NCBI GenBank assembly: GCA_041395385.1
Contig: JAWLAN010000006.1
Span: 248,001 to 312,000 of the forward strand
DNA from: JAJVHZ01 sp041395385
Lineage (GTDB): Bacteria > Pseudomonadota > Gammaproteobacteria > JAJPIJ01
Length of the DNA stretch: 64,000 bases
Direction of reading: 5' to 3'
The translations under genes and the position numbers were made by a program. The notes under the pieces are model-generated. The model saw only the letters and a program-made list of their open reading frames with translations, did not search any database and had not been told where the DNA came from. Positions within the stretch are counted from its first letter, which is position 1. Each line of letters begins with the position of its first letter. Shown here in pieces: positions 8,752 through 18,852 of this stretch.

Positions 8752-8850
8752 GATAGTTGACTCCTAACTGTTGAGCCTGGGTGCCCGGCGCTGGCCTGGG
8801 ATTTGTCTTTGGCGGATATATTCGATGAATATTCACCGCCTCCGGAGAAG

Positions 8851-8877
8851 TTAACGGCGCCTGGGCGGCAAACGAGC
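8851..8877 (-). promoter_or_regulatory. Candidate sigma-28 promoter for fliC
   Basis: The minus strand reads GCTCGTTT, 11 nt, GCCGTTAA. The -10 matches GCCGATAA at 7 of 8 bases and the -35 shares the GTTT end of TAAAGTTT, with ideal spacing. The predicted leader is about 90 nt. Confidence 0.5.
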
Positions 8878-9135
8878 CGCATCTCGTCCTGATTCTGCCG
8901 CCCCCTGTGATGCAGGCGGGATTTGGCGATCTGGAGGCGTCCGCCCTCCGGGGATCCGCACGGCCTCGCCGGCAACGCCCGGCATCGGCCCGATCCTGCT
9001 TAACCGCCTGTAACCACAACAACCATGACCGGCGCCGGCAATGGCTTCCGGGCACCTCAAGCAGCTTCTCCGGCTGGTCGACCCCGGTGTGGCCGGCGGC
9101 CGCGACCATATATATGTGCCGCGCCCTGTACCGTC

Positions 9136-9151
9136 TGGCACGCTAGCCGCA
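9136..9151 (+). promoter_or_regulatory. Sigma-54 promoter for the first island gene
   Basis: TGGCACGCTAGCCGCA has a perfect -24 (TGGCACG) and GG-N10-GC spacing. The -12 is CCGCA instead of TTGCA. The first plausible ATG of the HAD-type gene follows about 160 nt downstream. Confidence 0.6.
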
Positions 9152-9322
9152 AAGGCAGTGCGCAAAATCATGAACTTTGCCGTCGGCGACCATCGCGGTT
9201 CGACGGCACGCAGGAGACCAGGGGCGAGCTGCCGCGGCGTGCGTTCGTCAGTCCGCCTCACGGTCTCCGCAGGAACGAGAGGCTGAAGGACTTACAAGGC
9301 ACAGATTCAGGTAAATCCCGAA

Positions 9323-11693
9323 ATGACCAACAGAACAGTCGATGTTGCGGGGCCTGGTATGCCGTCCTGACCGGTACGGCGCCGGCTGCAAGGTCCTCGC
9401 TCGATTGCTTCGACACTCGTGTGGCGCCGCGTGGCCACCCCGACGGACGCCTTCTGCTGGCGCAGGGCGAGTCCTCCGGAGCCGCGGGCTGACTGCGGCC
9501 TGCGGACGGCCGCGGAAACCGCGCGCCGGACGCGGAAGGCGACCGAGGATCGCACCGAGGTGACGCTCTCCCAGATCTACGGCCATCTGATCCCCGGGGC
9601 GTCGCAGGGCGACATCGAGGCGCTGGTGACCGAGGAGCTGGCCCTCGAGAAGCGGATATGCTTCGCGTTCCGACCGGTGCTCGACCTCATTGCCCAGGCG
9701 AGGTCCCGCGGCATGAAAGTCATCGTGGTCAGCGACACCTACTTCAATGAAACGCAACTTGCCGACCTGATCGCCTCGACCGTCGGCGCACCGGACGCAT
9801 CCTCGCTGTTCGACGCGCTGTACTGTTCTTCGCGCTACGGCCGCGCCAAGCACGACGGTCTGTTCGACGACGTCATCGACGCGCTCGCCGTTCCCGCCGA
9901 CCAGGTTCTGCACATCGGCGACAATCCCGCCGCCGATCTGCAGGGCGCCAACGACCGTGGCGTTCGCGGCGTGCACTTCACGGCGTTCACCAAGCCGATC
10001 CAGGAGGCATCGAGGATGGCGGTAGTGGCCGGCAGCATGCTCATGCCGTCGGTACGGACCTCCTCGCCGGCTCACGAGCTGTGCCATGCGCTCTGGGCAC
10101 AGCACGCCACGCAACTCGATGCGCCGGAAGCGCGTCGGACACACCGCGCTGGGGCCGATCATGCTGGGGTACGCGCGCTGGCTGGCGGATCGCGCGCTGG
10201 CGATGAAGGACGCCGGGGAAAACCCGCGCCTGGTCTTCCTGCTCCGCGACGGATGGCTTCCGCACCGCGCCTACGAGCGGCTGATCGCCGCTGACCCCCG
10301 GCTTGCGGACATCCCGCACTCAGAGGCGGAGATCTCCCGATTTCGCCGGCTGATGCGTTCGTTCACCGGGACGGAGGCCGTCGATCGCTATCTTGCGTTC
10401 GCCGGAAGGCAGAAGGCTACGCGCATGGCCCGTCAGTCGGGCTTACCGGCAAGCGCGCCGCCGTGCTGGTTCGCGAGGCGGAGCGGCGCGCCGACGGCCT
10501 GAAGGTCTTTCACAAGCGCATCAAGGAGCCCAAGACGCTGGCGGAGATCACCGCCGTGAGCGGCGCGTATCGGAAGCGGCTGATGAACTATCTGCGCACG
10601 GCGACTGGCATCCGCGCCGGTGAGACCCTCGTGCTGCGGATCTCGGCAGCGGCACCGTGCAGACGCTCATCCACAGTCGTCCGTGGAGGAGAGCCTCGGC
10701 GTACGGGTTCAGGGCGCCTACCTGTTGCGGGACACTTCATGAGATGCTGCGCGACAAACATGGCTGGATACAGCGCACAGCACCGACCTGCGCGCGATCG
10801 AGTGCTGATCAAACCGGATCTCGGTGCTGGCGCAGGCCTGCACCTGCGAACTGGACAGCGTCGTCGATTACAGCGAGGACGGACGGCCCGGTGCGACGCG
10901 CCGGCATCCTCTCCAAAACCGCAGGCGGAGCTACGCGCCCGCATCCAGCAGGCCGCACTGGAATTCATCGACGCCGCCTCGGCCCCCGATCACCGTGCGT
11001 TCTGGGACGACCCGGACGCGGCGAGATATGCCGGCATCAGTCAGCTCGGCAGGCTTCTTTACCTGCCGGGCGAGACCGGGAGACGACACCTTCGGGCAGT
11101 TCCGTCACGACGCAAACCTGGGCACTGACGATGAGTGGGAGTTCTTCAATACCGACGAGGCGGACTCTCGGACTGCGACGCCGGGGCCTCGCCTACGTCA
11201 ACTCCACGACCGGCCGACGCTTTCGATGGAATTGCAGTCTACCCTGCCGATGACCTACTTCGCCCAATCCCGCTTCCGGTTCGCGCTCCAGGCGGGTGAC
11301 TTCAACGAGCGAAACCATGCCGGTGATGTTGTCGCGTGACAACAAACTGGCGCTTCGTGAGGACCAACGTCCAGCGGACGCACGACGGCTACCTGGCTCG
11401 CACTGGTGAACGTCGACGATCTGAATACCGACGTCGGGCTGCTCTTCGGCCGCCGCTGGTCGCTGCCGCAGCTTGAGAGCGTGAGCCTGGTGTCGCTGAG
11501 AGTCGATGAGCCAGCAAGACAACTCTACGGCTACAGCCTGATGGACAGCCTAAGCTCGCAACATCGAAGCCGCATCGGCGGCACGGTGATGCGCTGCCGT
11601 GAAAGCTCCGCCTCGTCTTTGCAAAAGATCACCGGCAGGGCGCCGCGTCCAAGGCCGGCACTCGTTACGCCTGCGCAGGCCTTCAGGCCCTGA
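9323..11693 (+). pseudogene. HAD-superfamily hydrolase-like surface glycan protein, multiply frameshifted
   Basis: The reading must be stitched from all three frames. HAD motif I appears as LDCFDT near 9400 and motif II in KVIVVSDTYFNE near 9720. The motif III/IV region is VLHIGDNPAADLQGA near 9910. Beyond it comes a conserved second half typical of large HAD proteins in polysaccharide clusters: LGPIMLGYARWLADRA and LVFLLRDGWLPHRAYERL near 10150-10280, then KEPKTLAEI near 10530 and QTLIH near 10655. Segments near 11000 (DAARYAGISQLGRLLYLPGE) and 11420 (VNVDDLNTDVGLLFGRRW) extend it to about 790 residues. Protein similarity is well preserved despite at least eight indels. Both ends are approximate. 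Likely role: modification or export of a glycan, possibly on flagellin (inference). Confidence 0.65.
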
Positions 11694-11851
11694 GAATTGG
11701 CCCAGCGAGCATGCCCACCTGCAGGGAGCCGATTGCGAAACCGGAGCTGGAACCTCCGAAGCCGCTGGCGCTCCCGACAACCATGGCCGTCGAGCGAACG
11801 CTGACAACGCGGCCGGTCAACGCGACCGATAAGATTGCCGCAATCACAGAC

Positions 11852-13151
11852 ATGAGCAACGGCGGTAGCATTTGCCTCCTTTCCTGCTACCTGCCAAATC
11901 AGATCCATCTGGACGTGGTGCTCGAGTTGCTCGACCGGCATCTCGCAGAGCGCGGCGTGACGCTCATCGTTCTCACGACCTATCGACCTGCGCACGATCG
12001 GTTCCGGTATCTTCAGATACCTCACCTGCTGGCAGACTACTCCGAACTGGCGGTGCCGCCCGACCAGGCCGCACTCTCCCGCTATCCGCACGGGTACCTC
12101 GACGCGGATGCGCTATGGCAGTGCGTCAAGGAGCCGCACGCTGGTACCGTTCGCGGCCTCGCCGTCTGTGATCCTCTTTCGCCGGGTGCTGGAGACCCTT
12201 GGCCGGACAGCGTCTTCATCTGGAATCCCACGGTGCCAGCCGGTCGCCTGCTACAGCCGCTATGCGCGACCTATACCATCCCGGGCTTGAACAACGCGGC
12301 GTGTATCCCAACACGATGATGGTCGATCACCTAGGCATCGGCGCGACGGGCGACCTGAATCTCGACTTTGCTCTGCGTCAGCACGCCCGCAGCAAGCCGG
12401 TCAGCGTGCCGCGTTCAATGCGATCCGTGAACATTTCCGCCGCGAGGCCGCCGGCAACGCAGCCAGACATCATGAAGCCTCGCCGCAGGAATTGCGCGAG
12501 CGTAACGGCATTCCTGCCGGCAAGAAGGTCATCACGCTGTTCCTGTCCGCCGCCGCCAACTGGGCGTCTTCGCAGCCTGCACAGCGCTCGGTTCTCCTCG
12601 TCTGGTTTGCCGAGCCGCGTCAGCCGTCAGCGCCTTGCTCATTCCGGACTGGCGACGATACGGGCAACCCCGCAGACCACCCCATCAACCGCAAGTCCAC
12701 CGTGCTACCAACGCACCCGCGCGGCTGTCAGCGAAGGCGCGACAGAGTCGCCGTTCAATGGTCATGGCCTCCGACTTGGTGGCCATACCGGCGCCACCAC
12801 TGTCCAGCATGAGGCGTTGCTCATGGAGGTACGCCGATGCTGCTGCTCTCGCGCAGTCAGCTCTCCGAGAAGGGCGTGCCGCTGCCGGGGGCGCCAATCC
12901 TCCGCGGACTCATTCCGCCCGCAATGGCGCGCGAAGGATGGGATGCCATGCGAGAGGAGATTGCCCGTTACGTGTGCCCTTCCTATTCGATCACGCAGCG
13001 GCCATTCGCCTGGCGGGCCGGCAGCAACGAGCGTAGCGGATCTCGCCCGGCACATCGCCGCCGCGCCAGCCGCGCCGCATGCCTGCAGGCGATTGATGAT
13101 CGCGTTATGGCACTGATGCAGCAGATCGACCCGACCGCGTTGGTCGCCTGA
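11852..13151 (+). pseudogene. Glycosyltransferase-like polysaccharide biosynthesis protein, frameshifted
   Basis: The start MSNGGSICLLSCYLPNQIHLD is followed by a Rossmann-like N-terminal domain. After several frame changes come YPNTMMVDHLGIGATGDLN (12300-12360), LRERNGIPAGKKVITLFLSA (12495-12550), then fragments VPLPGAPILRGLIPP, AREGWDAMREEIARYV and a C-terminal helix ending LMQQIDPTALVA at 13151. The layout (N-terminal domain, GKKVITLFLS strand, late VLLLSRSQL-type motif) resembles GT-B fold transferases such as the UDP-sugar or glycerophosphotransferase types. I cannot name the sugar. At least six indels are needed for one frame. It follows the HAD-type gene and converges on the CMP-synthetase gene. 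Confidence 0.55.
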
Positions 13152-13252
13152 CAGGCTGCGGGTTCACCGCTGCGACAACGGCGAAAGGAGGTGCAGTGTT
13201 TCGCGAGCCTCGCCGACGAATTTGACACCGATCAGGCACATTCTCACGCGGA

Positions 13253-13288
13253 CTGCCTTTGCCCGCGTCTCGGACGAGGGAAAGGCAG
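13253..13288. terminator. Convergent hairpin at the island centre
   Basis: CTGCCTTT at 13253-13260 pairs perfectly with AAAGGCAG at 13281-13288, and CCC/GGG inside adds pairs. It lies between the convergent stops at 13151 and 13301. Only a weak T-run is present, so termination is a likely but unproven role. Confidence 0.45.
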
Positions 13289-13300
13289 CGTGCGCACAAC

Positions 13301-14591
13301 TCAGAAGAAGCCATACTTGGTGGTCAGTTCATCCACGTCTATGCCCTGGAGAGATGTCCAGCAGGAGGCGCTTCTCGTTGACGCCATTATTCAAGGCCTG
13401 CTCGACGACCCGATCCTCCACGCGCCGCGGCACTATGACCACGCCCGAATCCGCAAAACGAGATCACCCGGCCTGACCTCCACTCCGAAGAGGAAGATGG
13501 GCCTGTTGATATGCGCGAGCGTGGCGCGTTTGGTACGTCCTGCAGGTCGTTCCCTGCGCGAATACTGGGTAATGTATCTCCGAGACGCTGCGCGAATCGC
13601 GCGTGTGGCCGTCATACGCCAACGCTGCCTGCTCGTACGTCAGCCAGGTTGGTGTTCAGCTCTCCGAAGTAGGCGTACCTGAACGGAGTTCTCCACGACG
13701 ATGACGTCGCCTGGGACGGTCGTGTTGTAGGAGTCGAGGGCACGGTGATGCCGCGGAACCCTCGCCGGGCGCAGTCCGCAGCTGCAGGGTCTTCGTGCGC
13801 CTGATGATCTTCGCACCACTCAGGTTGGGCTTGAGTCCCTTTATGATCTGGTTGCGGCAGCCGAGATCATCGAGTATGTCCGACAACAGCGAACTGTTGA
13901 GATGGTTCCGGATATTGTTCAGCAGCCGATCCTGCCTGCGCCGTCCGGCCGCAATCAGGGTTCGCTAGCAACAGGTCCTCGGGCCAGTTCACGTCCACGG
14001 CCTCCAGCGGCGAGGCTTCCAACATCAGCGGGCGCCCGGGCCGATCCGTCGACGAAGTCTGCGCGCGGCATCGGCGCGCATCATGTACATCCCCATCGTT
14101 CCGATGACCGTGTCGGGCAGGTCGATGCTGTTCGAATCCAGCCCCTCGCCGTACGCCGGCCGGTCGCCGTTCCAAAGGTACTGCTTTTCGCGCCGAACCA
14201 GCACGGCCGAGTCGTACGGAGAATCGGGTGCCGCCAGCGCCTCCACCCGGCGCAAAGTGGAAGGCTCGATGAACAAGCTCGTGCATAACACCTGTATGTA
14301 AAGGTCACCCTCGCACTTCGAGGCGGAATTGTGGAACAGCTCATGGCCATCGGTGGCGTTCGAAGCGAGTGCCGGATCACGCTTGAGCACCTTGCAGCCG
14401 GAGTCACTCGCCAGTTCGATCATCTCGTCGGATTCGGTATCGAGATAGACCTCGTCGACGAAATCGCAGCTCATCAGTTTTTCAATCGTATGCAGGAACA
14501 GCGGCTTGCCATCGAGCAAGCGTAGATTCTTATTCTCGATCCGGGTACTGGCGCCCTTGGCGGGCATAAACGCGACAACTTTCATTTCCAC
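13301..14591 (-). pseudogene. CMP-sugar synthetase (NeuA-like) fused to an RraA-type aldolase domain, frameshifted
   Basis: Residues 1-190 form a cytidylyltransferase: MKVVAFMPAKGASTRIENKN (CTP-binding P-loop), DGKPLFLHTIEKL, DEVYLDTESDEMI and VLVRREKQYLWNG. The reading then changes frame twice near 13940-14050 through EASPLEAVDVNWPEDLLLAN. It runs without a stop or start into LLSDILDDLGCRNQIIKGLK, PGDVIVVENSV, YFGELNTNL, YDGHTRDSRSVSEIHYPVF, RAGNDLQDVP and VIVPRRVEDRVVEQAL, ending KYGFF at 13301. The second half is an RraA/4-hydroxy-4-methyl-2-oxoglutarate aldolase-like domain with the family G-(D/E) and RD catalytic features. Repaired length is about 430 aa. It has its own sigma-54 element upstream. 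At least five indels interrupt it. Confidence 0.75.
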
Positions 14592-14652
14592 TTCCTGATC
14601 GGGCCAGTGCGGAGCCGCCTCCGGCTGCGGACGGTACTACGGGCGCTAATCG

Positions 14653-14669
14653 TGCACTGAATGTGCCAA
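14653..14669 (-). promoter_or_regulatory. Sigma-54 promoter for the CMP-synthetase/aldolase gene
   Basis: The minus strand reads TTGGCACATTCAGTGCA: -24 TGGCAC, exact GG-N10-GC spacing, -12 GTGCA. It sits between the flgL stop (14706) and the ATG at 14591, giving a leader of about 50 nt. The gene can thus be expressed with RpoN/FleQ control independently of flgL read-through. Confidence 0.65.
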
Positions 14670-14705
14670 CAAGGCTGCTTGGGCTCGATGCCGAGCCGGT
14701 GTGCG

Positions 14706-15913
14706 TTACAGGTAATTGAACAGGCTCGTGTTCTGCATCCTGGCGAACGCGGCCTGCGCCGCCTGCAGGGTGACGGAGCCGAGAGTTCCAGGCCGCTGGC
14801 CGCCTCGATGAGGTCCACGTCCTCGAGCGAGGAACGCAGGCCGGTCAGCTGCAGCTTCAGATCCTCGTTGAAGGACTTCTGCGCCTCGATGATGTTCTGC
14901 CGCGCGCCGATGGCCGCGCGCACCTCGAGGAAGTTGTCCTGGGCGCGGTCGATATCGGCGATGGCGGAGTTGAGCGCGTTCTGCAACTGCGCGTTCGCCG
15001 CCGGCGTCCCGGCCGGCGTCTCCAGTGCGGTGGCCATGCGGTCCAGGGTCTCGAAGACGGACTGGTAGGCGCTCGGCGAGACGTTGAACTCGTCGCCCGC
15101 GGCCGGCGCGCCGGTGATGATCATCGTCTGGCCGTCGAATTCGATGCTGCTGCCGCTGGCGTAGGTCTGGCCTCCGAGCACCACGGCACCGCTCGTGTCG
15201 TCGAGCACGTCGTAGGTCGTGGCCGAGGTGAACACGATACGGTAGTCGTGGGCAAGGAACGCGCTCGCATCCGTGACGCTGCCGACGTTGATCACGCCGG
15301 TGCCGGTGTTGGCGGAGTTGGCGCTGGTGGCGAACTGGCCGTTGCCGCCGCGCATCATCATGAAAACTTCCGACCCCGGGTCGCCGTCGGCGACGGTGTT
15401 CGTCGGGCTGATGTCCAGCACGCGCACGCCCTGATCGCCATTGTACTGCACCGAGCCGGTCGAGCCGTCGATCGTGAACGGCTTGGTCTTGGCCTGGTAA
15501 CCCGCGAACAGATAATCGCCGTTGCCGTCGACGGTGTTGGCCAGGCTCATCATCTGGCCGAGCAGCTGCCGGATCTCAACGGCAAGAAAACCGCGCTCGC
15601 GGTCGCTGTACTGGCCGCTGCGGCCCTGCAGCGCGAGCTCTCGCGCGCGCACCATGATCTCCGAGGCGCTCGCGATCGCGCCCTCCTCCAGCTGCAGCCG
15701 CGAGGTCGCCATGTCGGCGTTCTTCTGGTACTGGTCGGTCGTGGACGTGGCGTTCTCGATCGACAGCACCTGCGCCGAGGCGGCCGGGTCGTCCGACGGG
15801 GCGAGGATGCGCTTCTGGGTCGCGATCTGCTGCTGCAGGCGGGCGACCTCCGTCTGCTTGTTCAGTATGTTGGTGATGCCCTGTTGGTAGATCTGGCTGG
15901 TCGATATACGCAT
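14706..15913 (-). CDS. flgL: Flagellar hook-associated protein 3 FlgL (3' frameshift)
   Basis: Second hook-filament junction protein, about 400 aa after repair. The N-terminus is typical (MRISTSQIYQQGITNILNKQ) with DPAASAQVLSIENA and the D1 helix REGFLAVEIRQLL-like stretch (RERGFLAVEIRQLLGQM). Near 14775-14785 an indel shifts the frame just after SGLEL. Restoring it gives VTLQAAQAAFARMQNTSLFN ending YL and a stop at 14706, the normal FlgL end. Unrepaired, translation runs on into unrelated sequence to 14582. It starts 5 nt after the flgK stop. Confidence 0.88.
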
Positions 15914-15918
15914 GACGG

Positions 15919-17805
15919 CTAGCCCCTGACCGCGTTCAGCAGTTCGTCGAACACCGTGTTGCCCGTGGCGATCACCTGGGCCGCCGCCTGGTAGGCCTGC
16001 TGGAACTTCAACAGGTTGGCGGCCTCCTCGTCCAGGTTCACGCCCGAGAGCGCCTGTTGCGAACTAACGGCATTCTCGAGCAGGGTCTTGAGCGCCGTGC
16101 TGCTGACCTCGTGCTGGCGCGTGACGGTACCGACATTGCCGACCATCGCGCCGTAGGCGTCGCCGTAGGTCGCGGTGCCGCCCTCGAGCATGCCGATCTG
16201 CGCCAGCTCGGCCAGGGCGAGCAGGTTGCGGTTGTCGCCCACGCCGCCGGTATTGGCCTCGATCACGACCTGATCACCGGCCGCCGGCGTGCCGCTCAGC
16301 TGTATCCGCCAGCCGTTGATGTCGATGTTTGCGCCGGCGGTGTAGGCGATGCTGGCGCCGGCGCCGTTGACGCGGTAGCTGGTCGGCGGGTCGTCGAAGA
16401 CCAGCGTGACCGTCGTGGTCAGGTTCGCGTCGCTCGCGTCCAGGATCTCCGGTGCCGTCACGTTGACGTTGCCGAGGTTGCTCAGCGAGGCGCCGGCACG
16501 CACCGGGCTGGCCGCGGCGACCTCGCGCGCGTCGGTGATGGCGACCCCGATGTCGCGCGCGATGTATCGCGTCGGCTGCAGCCGATAGGTGTCGCCGGCC
16601 GCCGGCGCTGTGCCCACCGTGATGGTCAGTCCATCGACGCTGAAGGGGCCGGCGCCGCTCAGGGTCTGCGTCGTGCCGTCGGAGTACCGGTACAGCTGCC
16701 AGTCGGTGCCGTCAAAGGTGAAATCGTAGTCCGAGATGGTCAGGTCACCGACATTGGCACTATCGAAGGCCAGGGTGATCGTGCCGGTGTTGCCGCTAGC
16801 GGCGTTGAAGGACGGCGACGGTATGGAGAAGAAATCCCCGCCCATGGCCCCGTTCATATCGACGCCTTCCTGGTGCTGCGCATTGAAGGTCATCGCCAGC
16901 GCGGCGCTGAGGCGGCCGAGCGCGTTGCGGGTCGGCTCGAGCAGATCCTCGCGAAACGCGAGTGTGCCGCCCATCTGCCCCGAGCTCATCTGGCTGGACA
17001 CCACCGAGGTCACGCCGCCCACGAGGTAACCGACCTCCAGGCGCGAGGCGTCCAGGGAGTTCGGCTGCGTGGTCAGCGCGGCCGTCGTCGAGCCGGTGAC
17101 CAACATGAGGCCGTCGCCGACCATCACGTTCATGGCCCCGTCGTCCTGGATGAAGGTGCTGACACCGGTGATCTCGGAGAGCTCGAGCACCAGCTGATCG
17201 CGCCGGTCGAGGAGATCGTTGGCGGAATCCGAGCCGGTGCGCCCGTTGGCGAGCACGATGCTCTTGTTGAGGTCGGCGATGGACGCGGCCAGCTCGTTGA
17301 CCTGTCGCACCTGGTCGGCGAGCTTGGTGTTGATGGCGCTGTTGATGTCGTCCAGGCGCGCGATCTGATCGTGCATCCGCGAGACCAGGGTCCCGGCCGA
17401 CCCGAGCAGGGCCTGGCGCGAGGGTATGGATGTCGGCTGGTTGGCCAACTGCTCGATGCTGCTGAAGAGCCCGGTCATCGCAGTCGACAGGCCGGAGTTC
17501 GAATCCGCCAGCATGTTGTTCAACTGCGTGGCGAGGTCATAGAAGGAGCTGGCCTGCTGGTAGCTGGTGGAGCTCAGTTGCACCTGGCGGTTGAGAAAAG
17601 CGTCCGCGGCGCGGCTGACGTCGCTGATGCCGACACCCTTGCCGAAGTACACGTTGCCGCTGACCTGCGGCGCACGCGCGGCGAGCTCCACACGCTGACG
17701 CGAGTACCCGGGCGTGTTGGCGTTGGAGATGTTGTGGCCAATGGTCGAGAGCGCGCGTTGCGTCGACAACAGCGCGGAAACGCCAATATTCAGGATGTCA
17801 GCCAT
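15919..17805 (-). CDS. flgK: Flagellar hook-associated protein 1 FlgK
   Basis: First hook-filament junction protein. The 628 aa protein has the rod/hook N-terminal signature (LSTIGHNISNANTPGYSRQRVE) and C-terminal helix ANLLKFQQAYQAAAQVIATGNTVF in pieces consistent with the family. The long middle contains Ser/Thr/Asp-rich beta domains exposed on the junction. It ends 5 nt before flgL, and flgJ ends 51 nt upstream. Confidence 0.95.
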   Translation of the reverse strand: MADILNIGVSALLSTQRALSTIGHNISNANTPGYSRQRVELAARAPQVSGNVYFGKGVGISDVSRAADAFLNRQVQLSSTSYQQASSFYDLATQLNNMLADSNSGLSTAMTGLFSSIEQLANQPTSIPSRQALLGSAGTLVSRMHDQIARLDDINSAINTKLADQVRQVNELAASIADLNKSIVLANGRTGSDSANDLLDRRDQLVLELSEITGVSTFIQDDGAMNVMVGDGLMLVTGSTTAALTTQPNSLDASRLEVGYLVGGVTSVVSSQMSSGQMGGTLAFREDLLEPTRNALGRLSAALAMTFNAQHQEGVDMNGAMGGDFFSIPSPSFNAASGNTGTITLAFDSANVGDLTISDYDFTFDGTDWQLYRYSDGTTQTLSGAGPFSVDGLTITVGTAPAAGDTYRLQPTRYIARDIGVAITDAREVAAASPVRAGASLSNLGNVNVTAPEILDASDANLTTTVTLVFDDPPTSYRVNGAGASIAYTAGANIDINGWRIQLSGTPAAGDQVVIEANTGGVGDNRNLLALAELAQIGMLEGGTATYGDAYGAMVGNVGTVTRQHEVSSTALKTLLENAVSSQQALSGVNLDEEAANLLKFQQAYQAAAQVIATGNTVFDELLNAVRG

Positions 17806-17856
17806 TTGTGCTGCCTCGTCTCACTGCACCCGCCCTGCGGAACGCCTCCGTTGCGT

Positions 17857-18852
17857 TCAGCCGTTGTCCGTACCGCCCGCTGCCTGCGCCTGGCGCAAGG
17901 TGCGGATCTGGTTGTTCATGATGCTGAGCACCTTGTCCGCGTAGCGCGGATCGGTGGCATAGCCGGCGCCCTGCAGGGCGCGGATGTAGGATTCCGGATC
18001 GCCCGCGCTTTCCAGCGCGCGCGTGTAGCGCGGCCGGCTCTGCAGGAAATCGACGTAGTCGTTGAAGCTGTGCGCATACGAATCGTAGGCGCGGAACGGC
18101 GCCAGCTCGCGGCGTGCCACGCCGTTCTCGTACTCCAGCGTGCTCACCCGCATCCGCTCGCCGGCCCAGCTCGAACCGGCCTTGATACCGAAGAGATTGA
18201 AGCTGTTGCCGCCGGTGCGGCTGCGGATCATGTGCTTGCCCCAGCCGGTCTCCAGCGCCGCCTGCGCCAGCAGCAGGTCCGGATCCAGCCCCAGTTTCCT
18301 GCCAGCCGCCTCGGCGTGCGGCGCCAGTGCGCGCACGAACTCCTCGCGCGAGCCGAAGGTGCGCGGATTGAATGCCGGGGCTCCCTCGGCAGCATCGGCC
18401 GGCTCGGCATCGTCCTCGGATTCGCCGACGGCGGCGGCGATGCGTTCGGAGGTCTCCAGCTGCCGCATGGTCTGAAGCGGCTCCCCGTGCATGCCCTGCC
18501 ACCAGCGCGGCTGAAACTTCACCAGCGCCTCGGCATCGACCGTGCCAGTCTCCTTCGGGGTGATCTGCCTCAGCAGCATGTCGGCGAAGCCCAGGTCGCC
18601 GCGTCTGGCGATGTCCACGGCTATCTGCTTGTCGAACAGGTCCTGGTACAGCTCGGTCTGCGAGCTGTCGAACAGGCCACCGACGTTGCTCGCCTCGCGC
18701 ATGCTCTGCAGCATGGTCTGCACGAACAGGGCCTCGAACTGCTGGGCCACGGCGCGCGCGGCTTCCGGGGAGTTCCTGCGGGCCTGGGCGCGCAGGCCGA
18801 CCAGCGCACCGAAGTCCGTGCCCGCCAGCGCCTTCTCGAAGCCGCTCGCCAT
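17857..18852 (-). CDS. flgJ: Peptidoglycan hydrolase / rod-cap protein FlgJ
   Basis: The N-terminal rod-binding domain (residues ~40-110: QFEALFVQTMLQSMREA) caps rod assembly. The C-terminal glucosaminidase domain (~165-325) opens the wall: LLLAQAALETGWGKHMI carries the catalytic Glu, followed by FNLFGIKAG and AYDSYAHSFNDYVDFL. The 331 aa length matches bifunctional gamma-/betaproteobacterial FlgJ. The start overlaps the flgI stop by one base (TGATG). Confidence 0.95.
   Translation of the reverse strand: MASGFEKALAGTDFGALVGLRAQARRNSPEAARAVAQQFEALFVQTMLQSMREASNVGGLFDSSQTELYQDLFDKQIAVDIARRGDLGFADMLLRQITPKETGTVDAEALVKFQPRWWQGMHGEPLQTMRQLETSERIAAAVGESEDDAEPADAAEGAPAFNPRTFGSREEFVRALAPHAEAAGRKLGLDPDLLLAQAALETGWGKHMIRSRTGGNSFNLFGIKAGSSWAGERMRVSTLEYENGVARRELAPFRAYDSYAHSFNDYVDFLQSRPRYTRALESAGDPESYIRALQGAGYATDPRYADKVLSIMNNQIRTLRQAQAAGGTDNG

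Larger units (their letters stand above)
8752..9322. other. Divergent intergenic region between fliC and the glycan island
   Basis: No convincing gene. It holds the fliC ribosome-binding site and sigma-28-like promoter on the minus strand and a sigma-54 element on the plus strand at 9136-9151. Both flagellar promoter classes therefore sit back to back. Confidence 0.5.
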
